Below are positions 36,661-43,703 of a stretch of 55,276 bases of DNA, piece after piece. How positions within the stretch are numbered: position 1 is the first letter of the stretch; the number at the start of each line of letters is the position of its first letter. Source of the stretch: a bacterium (lineage in GTDB: Bacteria; Patescibacteriota; Saccharimonadia; Saccharimonadales; UBA4665); NCBI GenBank assembly GCA_021800155.1, contig JAJYZG010000004.1, positions 1-55,276 of the forward strand, read 5' to 3'. Below the pieces are notes generated by a model that saw nothing but the letters and a program-made list of their open reading frames with translations, was not told where the DNA came from and did not search any database. The translations under genes and the position numbers were made by a program.

Positions 36661-36669
36661 TGGTAAAAT
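36661..36669 (+). promoter_or_regulatory. Extended -10 promoter of the L,D-transpeptidase gene
   Basis: TGGTAAAAT fits the TGn-TAnnnT extended -10 pattern. It lies 33 nt before the ATG at 36703. Confidence 0.45.
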
Positions 36670-36702
36670 ATACCTCGGAGAATAAAGATAACTAAAGAAG
36701 TT

Positions 36703-37386
36703 ATGCAGCCAGTTTTCAAGCCAAACTTGCAGCCCAAGTATGATCACACATTAAGACAAGCAAGCAAGCCAGCAAAAAAGTCACACAAGATGAAGAAGAT
36801 AGTATTATTAATCTTAGTTATAGCTGTTGTCGGCACAGCCTACTACGAAGTTAAACAAAATAGTCAAATCCTAGTGACTAAAACGGATCCCAAACCGGCT
36901 GTAGTAACTGCCAGCAACAACATTAAGACGGCTCGACCGGCACCGATACCGAACGCTTGTAGCGACAATACCCTAGATAAACTTATTGTCATCAGCATCA
37001 ACTACCAACGAATGTGGGCTTGTACATATTCTCAGGTTGCCCTAAGTTCGCTCATAACAACCGGATATACAGGCAATCCTGCAGATATTACGCCTACTGG
37101 TCATTACCAGATATACACAAAGGAAACCAATGTCACATTAAAGGGCACCGACGGGGTTACTAGCTGGAACGATCCAGTTTCTTATTGGATGCCTTTTTTA
37201 TTCAATCAGTACGGCGCTTACGGCTTCCATGATGCATCATGGGAAACTCCTGCTCAATTCGGCCACATTCCAATCACCTCAACCCAGGCTTCGCACGGAT
37301 GCATACAGATGCCTTTAGCAGCAGCTAAATGGTTATACGAGTGGGCGCCAGTTGGCACTAATATTACAATTCAAGATCAGGCTTAA
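36703..37386 (+). CDS. L,D-transpeptidase (YkuD family)
   Basis: The 227-residue protein has a basic N-terminus, a membrane anchor at about residues 32-48 and a C-terminal YkuD domain. The active site is visible as His176 in GFHDASW and SHGC at 197-200 with nucleophile Cys200. It should form 3-3 cross-links in peptidoglycan or attach proteins to it, outside the membrane. A Pro/Thr-rich linker separates anchor and domain. Confidence 0.9.
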   Translation: MQPVFKPNLQPKYDHTLRQASKPAKKSHKMKKIVLLILVIAVVGTAYYEVKQNSQILVTKTDPKPAVVTASNNIKTARPAPIPNACSDNTLDKLIVISINYQRMWACTYSQVALSSLITTGYTGNPADITPTGHYQIYTKETNVTLKGTDGVTSWNDPVSYWMPFLFNQYGAYGFHDASWETPAQFGHIPITSTQASHGCIQMPLAAAKWLYEWAPVGTNITIQDQA

Positions 37387-37398
37387 GTGCAACTAAAA

Positions 37399-37423
37399 GA
37401 CCCGGGGGGTTTATTCCCGGGTC
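37399..37423 (-). terminator. Rho-independent terminator of mpg
   Basis: The 8-bp perfect stem GACCCGGG / CCCGGGTC with a 9-nt loop is followed on the minus strand by TTTTAGTT. That orientation fits termination of the mpg gene ending at 37512. It may also slow plus-strand readthrough from the L,D-transpeptidase gene. Confidence 0.6.
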
Positions 37424-37425
37424 GA

Positions 37426-37448
37426 TTAGGAAGCCTCACACTTCCTAA
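37426..37448. repeat. Second adjacent hairpin
   Basis: TTAGGAAG / CTTCCTAA form an 8-bp perfect stem with a 7-nt loop only 2 nt from the terminator hairpin. There is no T-tract on either side. It may be a processing or accessory terminator structure. Confidence 0.4.
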
Positions 37449-37511
37449 TGTAAGGATAAGCCTAACATCAGGTTAATTGCAATAGTTAATCTATTGAATT
37501 GTTGTGGATAC

Positions 37512-38099
37512 TTATTTAGATAAGAAGGGGCTACCCCTTAAGCTAGCCCGCCAGAGTCTAATATCTTCCGGAGCTTCTTTGATACCGATCCGTCTACTCC
37601 AATCAATGTCGCTGTGAGCTAAAACGGGGTTTAATTTTAGCTTTAGCGGAGAAAAAGAAAGATTATGGCCATTAAACTGTTTGTTAATCGCTAGCGCTTG
37701 TGTGAGTTTTGCTGGACCATTTAACAATTGGCGGGGGTCACTGATACTCCTGTTAAAATACATTATGTTTTGCCCGGCTACAGGTTCAAGCGCCCGGATC
37801 AAAACGGCAGCTCCGTACCCGCTTGCACCGACTACCACATTCATGCAGTAATGCATACCGTACGTAAAATAAACATATAGCCGTCCAGCAGGGCCAAACA
37901 TCACGCTGTTTCTAGAAGTTTTACCACGGTAACTATGACTAGCCGGATCCCCCTGATCGTAAGCTTCAGTTTCTACTATCCGACCAATCAGCTGTTGATT
38001 AGCGATAGTTCGAACGATTTCGCACCCGATTAATCTGGCCGCGGCTTCAGTGGCACTCATTGCCGAAAACTCATTCTCTAAACTTAAATCGCTCATCAT
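37512..38099 (-). CDS. mpg: DNA-3-methyladenine glycosylase (AAG/MPG type)
   Basis: The 195-residue base-excision enzyme removes alkylated purines. GRIVETEAYDQGDPASHSYRG contains the catalytic Glu and the following SHSYRGKT block. RLYVYFTYGMHYCMNVV and the later GPAKLTQALAI are typical of the AAG family. TATACT (38114-38109) lies 9 nt upstream of the ATG, so the mRNA is nearly leaderless. The gene is divergent from rarA. Confidence 0.93.
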   Translation of the reverse strand: MMSDLSLENEFSAMSATEAAARLIGCEIVRTIANQQLIGRIVETEAYDQGDPASHSYRGKTSRNSVMFGPAGRLYVYFTYGMHYCMNVVVGASGYGAAVLIRALEPVAGQNIMYFNRSISDPRQLLNGPAKLTQALAINKQFNGHNLSFSPLKLKLNPVLAHSDIDWSRRIGIKEAPEDIRLWRASLRGSPFLSK

Positions 38100-38108
38100 T
38101 TAGAATCA

Positions 38109-38126
38109 AGTATATAAAGGTATACT
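38109..38126. promoter_or_regulatory. Back-to-back -10 elements of mpg and rarA
   Basis: TATACT on the minus strand (38114-38109) is 9 nt from the mpg ATG. TATACT on the plus strand (38121-38126) is 10 nt from the rarA ATG at 38137. The two promoters nearly abut, so their polymerases should compete. Confidence 0.5.
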
Positions 38127-38136
38127 TAATCTAGCC

Positions 38137-39327
38137 ATGGAGCAAAAACTAGTCCCGCTAGCCGAAAGGCTCCGCCCGGATAAACTTTCAGAAGTGATCG
38201 GTCAGGAGCAACTAACCGGTAAAGGGAAATTGCTTGAACAACTAGTTGCGGCTAAAAAGCCGCTTAGCCTAATTTTCTGGGGTCCACCCGGCAGCGGCAA
38301 GACTACCCTGGCAAGGATAATTGCTCGTGCAACCGACGCCTGTTTTGTAGAACTATCCGCCGTGAGCGCCAGCAAAAAAGACGTACTAAACATTATCGAG
38401 CGAGCAAAAATAAATCTTAAGCAAAATAATCCGACGATTTTATTTGTAGATGAGATTCATCGCTTCAACAAAGCCCAACAAGACGCTTTTTTGCCATACG
38501 TTGAAAACGGGACAATATCTTTAATCGGGGCAACTACTGAGAACCCTAGTTTTGAGGTGATATCTCCACTGCTTTCGCGTAGCCGCGTGATAGTGCTTGA
38601 GCCATTATCTCAAAAAAGTATCACCAAAATATTAAAGACAGCCATCAAATCACTTCGGCTCAAAGATAATATAATTCCGCCATCGTCTATTGATTTAATC
38701 GCTAAACTATCCGGTGGAGATGCTAGAAGTGCCCTAAACTTGCTCGAGCTTAGCCTTGAAATGAGAGACGCGAAACCAGTCAGTTCTAAAGTTATTTTAA
38801 GTGCCGCCCAAAAGCGAGTACCACTCCATGATAAAGCGGGCGAAAGTCACTACAACCTGATTAGTGCCTTTATTAAAAGCTTGCGTGGAAGTGACGCTAA
38901 TGCCGCCCTTTATTATTTAGCGCGCCTAATTAACTCAGGCGATGACCCTAAGTTCATAGCTAGACGCATGATCATTTTTGCTAGCGAAGACATAGGTTTG
39001 GCTGCGCCAGCTGCACTTAATCTGGCAGTTTCCACTTTTTTGGCAGTTGAGAGAGTAGGTCTACCCGAGGCTAATTACAACTTGTTTCATTGCGCAGCAG
39101 TATTGGCTAAATCGCCCAAATCGCGTGTTATCGCATCGGCTATGCAGAAAGCGCTAGAAACGGCCGAAGCGCATCCCGGTGCTCCTGTACCCTTACATCT
39201 TAGAAATGCTCCAACTAAATTAATGCGCGATTTAGGATATAACAAGGGTTACAAATGGGAGTCGGGCTTTACCGACATACGCGGTTTTATGCCCGAAGAG
39301 CTTAAGGGCATGGACTTTTTCAACTAA
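38137..39327 (+). CDS. rarA: Replication-associated recombination protein A (AAA+ ATPase)
   Basis: The 396-residue MgsA/RarA/WRNIP1-family ATPase acts at stalled replication forks. Walker A GPPGSGKT is at 49-56, Walker B with DEIH at 105-108, sensor 1 [11 protein letters not shown] and the sensor 2 region [12 protein letters not shown] follow, and the C-terminal tetramerisation domain ends near [10 protein letters not shown]. Length is slightly below the usual 430-450. Confidence 0.95.
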   Translation: MEQKLVPLAERLRPDKLSEVIGQEQLTGKGKLLEQLVAAKKPLSLIFWGPPGSGKTTLARIIARATDACFVELSAVSASKKDVLNIIERAKINLKQNNPTILFVDEIHRFNKAQQDAFLPYVENGTISLIGATTENPSFEVISPLLSRSRVIVLEPLSQKSITKILKTAIKSLRLKDNIIPPSSIDLIAKLSGGDARSALNLLELSLEMRDAKPVSSKVILSAAQKRVPLHDKAGESHYNLISAFIKSLRGSDANAALYYLARLINSGDDPKFIARRMIIFASEDIGLAAPAALNLAVSTFLAVERVGLPEANYNLFHCAAVLAKSPKSRVIASAMQKALETAEAHPGAPVPLHLRNAPTKLMRDLGYNKGYKWESGFTDIRGFMPEELKGMDFFN

Positions 39328-39380
39328 AAACCCTCACTTTATCTCCTTGATAAATATGAGCATGCTACTTGAACAAGTAC

Positions 39381-40109
39381 CTATCCAACATGCTGGGATA
39401 GAAACGCCAAAGTTTTTTCCCAGGAATCGGCAGCCGCTTCACGCTTGTATGAAAACGGATTAGTGTCATTAAAAAAAGCATGTCCAGTACCACCATATAC
39501 TTCGGCCGTAAAGTCAACTTCTGCTTCGTGCATACGATTTTTCAGCTCAGGCAAGCTAGCCATCAGAGTTTCGTCTTTCTCTCCATAAAATGCTAGTATC
39601 GGACAAGTTATTTGCCTCAACTCATCAACTGAATGGTCGCAGTGTCCGTAATAAGGTACAGCAGCTGCAAGTCTAGGTTCATCGACCGCGAGATTGTAGC
39701 TATATGTACCGCCAAAGCAATAACCAACCACTGCTACTTTACCTTTGCTATCTGTTTCATTCAGCAGAGCGGAAAATACTTTTTTGAGCGACTCTGTCGT
39801 TTTATACCCAAACTCAGGCGATTGAATCGGTGCCATCAGTTCCCGTAATTTTGGCTGTGCAGCATTTCTCTTTTCTGGATCAAATAGATCTTTTTGCAGT
39901 TCAGGAGTAACTTTTTTTTCAATCCCCATATCTTTAAGCAAGTCAGGCGCATATACCAGATACCCCTCTTTAGCAAACCTGTCTGCTACTTGTTTTATAT
40001 GATCAACTAACCCCCAAACCTCGTGGATAACTATAATACCTCCTCGGCTCTCCAAGCCCGGTCGCCCAACATAAACGGGTGTATTTTCTACTAGTATTTC
40101 TGTAGACAT
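39381..40109 (-). CDS. Dienelactone hydrolase family protein
   Basis: The 242-residue alpha/beta hydrolase has nucleophile Cys131 in GYCFGG, Asp179 in GEKDE and His210 in GGTGHAFF, the Cys-Asp-His triad of dienelactone hydrolases. Glu30 in IHEVWGL is the usual partner of the resting Cys. The natural substrate is unlikely to be dienelactone in this organism and is unknown. Just upstream on the minus strand a GGAGGAAT-like site supports the ATG. Confidence 0.9.
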   Translation of the reverse strand: MSTEILVENTPVYVGRPGLESRGGIIVIHEVWGLVDHIKQVADRFAKEGYLVYAPDLLKDMGIEKKVTPELQKDLFDPEKRNAAQPKLRELMAPIQSPEFGYKTTESLKKVFSALLNETDSKGKVAVVGYCFGGTYSYNLAVDEPRLAAAVPYYGHCDHSVDELRQITCPILAFYGEKDETLMASLPELKNRMHEAEVDFTAEVYGGTGHAFFNDTNPFSYKREAAADSWEKTLAFLSQHVG

Positions 40110-40225
40110 TATTCCTCCTTAACTGATTATGAATACGAAATCCTGCTTAGTTAGTATACAACTCCCTAATGTTGAAATGCGTGTAAGATCTGTTACTTAC
40201 CTGGATAAATCCAGAACTTTTAGGG

Positions 40226-40231
40226 TATAAT
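40226..40231 (+). promoter_or_regulatory. -10 element of tRNA-Gln
   Basis: TATAAT lies 12 nt before the tRNA 5' end. No clear -35 or TG extension was seen. Confidence 0.5.
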
Positions 40232-40243
40232 CTTGCAAGCTGT

Positions 40244-40317
40244 TGGGGATTGGCCAAGCGGTAAGGCACTGGGTTCTGGTCCCAGGATCGGGGGTTCGAA
40301 TCCCTCATCCCCAGCCA
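40244..40317 (+). tRNA. tRNA-Gln (anticodon CUG)
   Basis: A full cloverleaf can be folded. The acceptor stem TGGGGAT pairs with ATCCCCA, and the anticodon stem CTGGG/CCCAG encloses loop TTCTGGT with anticodon CTG. The T arm has GTTCGAATC, the discriminator is G and the CCA end is encoded. The weak U1-A72 pair is typical of tRNA-Gln. It reads CAG codons and should be charged by the Glu-tRNA / GatCAB route. It marks the left edge of the accessory island. Confidence 0.93.
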
Positions 40318-40392
40318 GCATGCTCACCAAAGGTGACCGTAATGCCCTTAGGGCATACTAAGCCGATTGCTTATTGAAAAAGAGTTTTTTGT

Positions 40393-40995
40393 TTAATAAC
40401 GATACTGTCGATTTACTGCCGTCATTCTACACCTGTAGTTGTACAGCTGACGACTAACCCCATAAATTTGAGTAACTTCTTCTATCGGAATGTGGTTGTA
40501 CTTTATATATTCCAGTGCTTTTCTTGGCAAAAGCAAGGCACCGGCAAGCCAGTCAGCTTCAGCTTCTTGCTTTTCATCATACTCACGTATCATAAACCCT
40601 TCTTCTGAAATAAAAGTTTGAGCAGATTCATGTCCAAGTAAAAGATGCGATAGTTCATGCATAAGGTCTGTCGACATCCTACCTACGGAATGACTCGGAT
40701 TAATCACGATAATTTCCTTGTCGCCGCAAACCACGGTTACCGCCGACCATTCATCATCAGAAGATGAGGATAAGTGCCTTAAAGCTTCGCTACTTAAACC
40801 AGGAATCTTGTCTAAAGCACAGATAACCGCCCCTAATTTTTCGGCAAGTAATGAGGCTTGTAAAGGTTCATGGACTCGGACGCCTAGCTTTATTCTAGTT
40901 GTGCCAGCAGTGTTTTCGCACCAAGCCTTATACCCACGATCGAGCAGAGACTGACGAGCTTTGCTAACAGCACTATCGGTCGATGAAACAGCCAC
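40393..40995 (-). CDS. ImmA/IrrE metallopeptidase, CapP-like regulator
   Basis: The 200-residue M78-type protease has HELSH at 113-117 and a downstream EAEADWLAG helix, where Glu146 is the likely third zinc ligand. A GTG start overlaps the stop of the XRE gene by 1 nt (TAGTG), so the pair is coupled. Such peptidases cleave a partner repressor. Divergent placement before a CD-NTase operon matches CapP, which cleaves CapH to derepress CBASS after DNA damage. This functional link is inferred from layout. Confidence 0.85.
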   Translation of the reverse strand: MAVSSTDSAVSKARQSLLDRGYKAWCENTAGTTRIKLGVRVHEPLQASLLAEKLGAVICALDKIPGLSSEALRHLSSSSDDEWSAVTVVCGDKEIIVINPSHSVGRMSTDLMHELSHLLLGHESAQTFISEEGFMIREYDEKQEAEADWLAGALLLPRKALEYIKYNHIPIEEVTQIYGVSRQLYNYRCRMTAVNRQYRY

Positions 40996-41324
40996 TACAG
41001 ACTCCTGTTACCGACCGCTTCGTGAACTTTAATTATTAGCTCAGCAAGGTGTTGTGCTGTTTCAGGACCCATTGTTTTTTTCGCGCGATAATGAGCAACT
41101 GGCAAAGCAGCCACAGCTTTACTAGTTCTGCTTGAGGAGAACCCCAAGATTTCATTAGGCTGAACCCCTAACCAGTTACAGATTTTGGTAAATGTATTTA
41201 AATCAGGCAGCTTACCAGATTCCACCCTAGAAAGCGTAGTATGTGTGATGCCGATTTGATCAGCGGCAGCTCTTAACCCAAGATCGCCACGCTTTTTCTT
41301 GACCATTAGACTGAGTTCTTTCAT
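40995..41324 (-). CDS. XRE-family repressor, CapH-like
   Basis: The 109-residue protein has an N-terminal helix-turn-helix (about residues 8-60; AAADQIGITHTTLSRVESGK) and a short C-terminal segment. It pairs with the ImmA/IrrE peptidase, like phage and ICE repressors and the CapH-CapP pair. It probably binds the divergent promoter region and controls both operons. TGATATACT ends only 6 nt before the ATG, so the transcript should be leaderless. Confidence 0.85.
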   Translation of the reverse strand: MKELSLMVKKKRGDLGLRAAADQIGITHTTLSRVESGKLPDLNTFTKICNWLGVQPNEILGFSSSRTSKAVAALPVAHYRAKKTMGPETAQHLAELIIKVHEAVGNRSL

Positions 41325-41330
41325 ATTATA

Positions 41331-41339
41331 AGTATATCA
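41331..41339 (-). promoter_or_regulatory. Extended -10 promoter of the XRE-ImmA operon
   Basis: TGATATACT on the minus strand ends 6 nt before the ATG at 41324. Transcription would begin at or next to the A of the start codon. Confidence 0.5.
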
Positions 41340-41350
41340 AACGTAAGCTA

Positions 41351-41380
41351 TTGCTTCCAGTGTAAGACTTATGTTACACT
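41351..41380 (+). promoter_or_regulatory. CBASS promoter with overlapping inverted-repeat operator
   Basis: TTGCTT (41351-41356) and TACACT (41375-41380), spaced 18 bp and with TG at 41372-41373, form a promoter. The inverted repeat GTGTAA-N8-TTACAC (41360-41379) covers the spacer and the -10. It is a strong candidate operator for the XRE repressor. Confidence 0.55.
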
Positions 41381-41464
41381 AACCAAGACCAACTGCTTCT
41401 CGGGTGGAGAAAGGGTATCGGGGGGTCTAAACAAAACTAAACCACTGTCAGGAGGAGCATTAAC

Positions 41465-41944
41465 ATGGCAGACATTTTAACACTAATACAAACTATATGG
41501 CCAATCATTGGTGGCCTTATCGGTGGCTTGGCCTGGTACCGGTTCTTCCATAAAAAAGAGCGCAGATTATTCAAAAACATCCAGCGCCCCATCGGTATTA
41601 TTGCAACCGAAGACAAGCCTATGGCGCACGAAGCTGAGCTTCTACGACGTGTGGGCTTTTTTGATGTCGGGGCTCCGTCGTCTGATAGTAGAGCGGCTGA
41701 CATCATGAATGATTTTAGGCTAGTAATAATCGGCTATACTCCCGCCTCACAAGCCTTCAAAGATGCTTTCAGTGCGGCTAAGCAACGCGAAGTTCCGGTT
41801 ATTGTCTACGCCGGGCCAACCAAAATTGGTAGCGATGACATTGCCTTATTACAAAGCTATTCCTACCATTCAATGTGCAATACGCCTCTAAGGCTAATCT
41901 CTGACATATTTGCAGTTATGAGCACTTACCCGGAGGATAAATAA
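41465..41944 (+). CDS. Small membrane protein, candidate CBASS effector
   Basis: The 159-residue protein has one membrane helix at about residues 4-27 and a cytoplasmic alpha/beta domain of about 120 residues. The domain alternates strands and helices (RPIGIIATE, FRLVIIGYTP, VPVIVYAG), which suggests a Rossmann- or TIR-like fold. I cannot assign a family or see catalytic residues with confidence. AGGAGG lies 8 nt upstream. As first gene before a CD-NTase it is the expected effector, which would respond to a cyclic nucleotide, perhaps by damaging the membrane. That role is inference. Confidence 0.75.
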   Translation: MADILTLIQTIWPIIGGLIGGLAWYRFFHKKERRLFKNIQRPIGIIATEDKPMAHEAELLRRVGFFDVGAPSSDSRAADIMNDFRLVIIGYTPASQAFKDAFSAAKQREVPVIVYAGPTKIGSDDIALLQSYSYHSMCNTPLRLISDIFAVMSTYPEDK

Positions 41945-42955
41945 ATGGACCACGACACAATCAACAATATAGTCAACGGTTACATTCGCGATAACCTTTC
42001 GCCAAAGCCAGAACAACGAGCTTACATCGCCGAGAAATACGTCGAGCTAAAAGGTTTTCTAGATGGAGTGTGCTTCCGATCAGGTTCCTACCCTAGGTAT
42101 ACCTCTATCGATCCAGTTCATGACCTCGATGTCATATACCCCGTCACCGACGTAACTGTACGTGACGACCCGACCATCTTAATACACCAACTGTGGAAAC
42201 AACTTGAAGATCGCTATAAAAACTCTTCGACTCAAGTCAAACGTGTTTACGCCCAAACCCACTCCGTGACTGTTGAATTAGCCGATTCGCCGGAAGGAGA
42301 TTTTAGTATTGATATCGTACCGGCAATCGAATTAAAGGAAAAGAACGAGTACAGCCAAGCTCTTTATTCGGTTCCTGAAATATTGCGGCTTAACCGTCGA
42401 AACCGTCAGCAACGGTACGATAAAGCATCCGAGCGGCCAATTGGCTGGATTAAATCTGATCCGCGCGGCTATATTAAAGCATCTAGTGACCTTAACGAAG
42501 CCAATAGTGACTTTCGCCACGCCGCCAAACTAGTCAAAGGCTGGAGGCATGCTTGCAAGATGGCGTATAAAGACGACTTTAAGCTCAAATCCTTTCACCT
42601 GGAGCAAATCGTAAGTATGTTTTTTAAAGCCAACCCAAACTTCTCAACAATTGAAGCTGTCGTTGCCTGCCTCAAAGCACTGCCAGATCACCTAAGTAGC
42701 GCTCAAATCCCTGATCGGGCAGATTCTACTCGATTGATTGATGGCTATGTGGATTCGCTAACTGATGCTGAGCGCACCTTAATTATACGGCTCCAAGCAG
42801 ATGCACTATTAATAGCCCAGCAGCTTCCAGCCTGCGTAAACAAAGAAGACGTTTTTGATAATCTTAAAACACTTACGACTGTAACAAAGCCCAGACAATT
42901 TGTCGCTAGCCCGATAGCCCGGAATATAACACCTCGGCAACCCTGGGCATACTAA
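41945..42955 (+). CDS. CD-NTase (cGAS/DncV-like cyclic oligonucleotide synthase)
   Basis: The 336-residue protein has the Pol-beta nucleotidyltransferase core. Gly47-Ser48 in FRSGSYPRY is the GS motif. Asp60 and Asp62 in HDLDVIYP bind metal, and Asp123 in GDFSIDIVP is the third acid. A helical OAS1-like C-terminal region follows. It should make a cyclic di- or trinucleotide signal on infection and activate the effector. It begins directly after the membrane protein, with GGAGG in the junction. Its C-terminus ends PRQPWAY, an exposed tail that the E2-like partner could conjugate (inference). Confidence 0.88.
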   Translation: MDHDTINNIVNGYIRDNLSPKPEQRAYIAEKYVELKGFLDGVCFRSGSYPRYTSIDPVHDLDVIYPVTDVTVRDDPTILIHQLWKQLEDRYKNSSTQVKRVYAQTHSVTVELADSPEGDFSIDIVPAIELKEKNEYSQALYSVPEILRLNRRNRQQRYDKASERPIGWIKSDPRGYIKASSDLNEANSDFRHAAKLVKGWRHACKMAYKDDFKLKSFHLEQIVSMFFKANPNFSTIEAVVACLKALPDHLSSAQIPDRADSTRLIDGYVDSLTDAERTLIIRLQADALLIAQQLPACVNKEDVFDNLKTLTTVTKPRQFVASPIARNITPRQPWAY

Positions 42956-42971
42956 TACTCGGCCAACGCCT

Positions 42972-43703
42972 ATGTGGACGCTCAACGACCTAAACTGGCT
43001 AGCTGAATACTATCCGGACTTAAAAGATGTTAAATCTCGAGAAATAGAAGGGAATTTACATTTCAGAATGCTCAGGACTGGTGGCCAATATCTTGTTAAC
43101 CCGCCAGAAGAATTGATTTTAAGTACTACACCAGCGGATTATCTACTAATCAGTGATACATATAAAATCAGAATCACATGGACAGCGGGTGAGCCTTACC
43201 CTTCAGCACACGAGATTGGCGGAAAGCTAACTAAAACAGCTAAGCGACTAGGCAAAAGCTTGCTTGATATGCACCAGTATGAGCAGAACGGTGCCCTTTG
43301 CCTTGCGGCGACAATGGACATGGAGCGAACTTTTCGAAGCGGCTTCAAGTTGGATGTGTTTGTCGAAGAGCTACTTATTCCGTACCTGTTTGCCCAGTCA
43401 CATTATGATAAGACACAAATCTGGTTGTGGGGTGAGCTTAGCCACGGCTATCTTGGTCTGTTGGAATGGTTAGGCCGGCAGGAGCAACCAGATGATCGCG
43501 ATATAGGCTCAACCTATAAATCTCTAACAGGACAACTAGGTAAAGGAGGAGCAAACAAATTGCTAGCCCAAAGGTGGCGTGGTCATTATCAATGCCTGTG
43601 TCAGTCTGGTAAAAAAACACGTGACTGTCATCCTGAAGTTCAAAATGCAATTAGCCTGCTCCGCGACGCAATAAGTAGAGGTTTAAAGCTTTTGTCCGGA
43701 TGA
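42972..43703 (+). CDS. E2-like conjugating protein with C-terminal SEC-C zinc motif
   Basis: The 243-residue protein resembles the prokaryotic E2 domain of short type II CBASS operons. Key parts are PYPSAHEIGGKL, the NGALCLA segment with candidate catalytic Cys110, and AQSHYDKTQIWLWGELSHG. The C-terminus has a SEC-C-type zinc motif, CLCQSGKKTRDCH (Cys208, Cys210, Cys219, His220). No E1 or JAB protease gene is present. It likely primes or tethers the CD-NTase through a thioester at its C-terminus, as proposed for E2-only CBASS. Its end overlaps the serine recombinase gene by 21 bp, convergently. Confidence 0.75.
   Translation: MWTLNDLNWLAEYYPDLKDVKSREIEGNLHFRMLRTGGQYLVNPPEELILSTTPADYLLISDTYKIRITWTAGEPYPSAHEIGGKLTKTAKRLGKSLLDMHQYEQNGALCLAATMDMERTFRSGFKLDVFVEELLIPYLFAQSHYDKTQIWLWGELSHGYLGLLEWLGRQEQPDDRDIGSTYKSLTGQLGKGGANKLLAQRWRGHYQCLCQSGKKTRDCHPEVQNAISLLRDAISRGLKLLSG

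Noticed and set aside
41465-41944. Calling the membrane protein a TIR or STING effector
   Set aside because: The strand pattern is suggestive, but no diagnostic catalytic Glu or ligand-binding motif could be placed with confidence.
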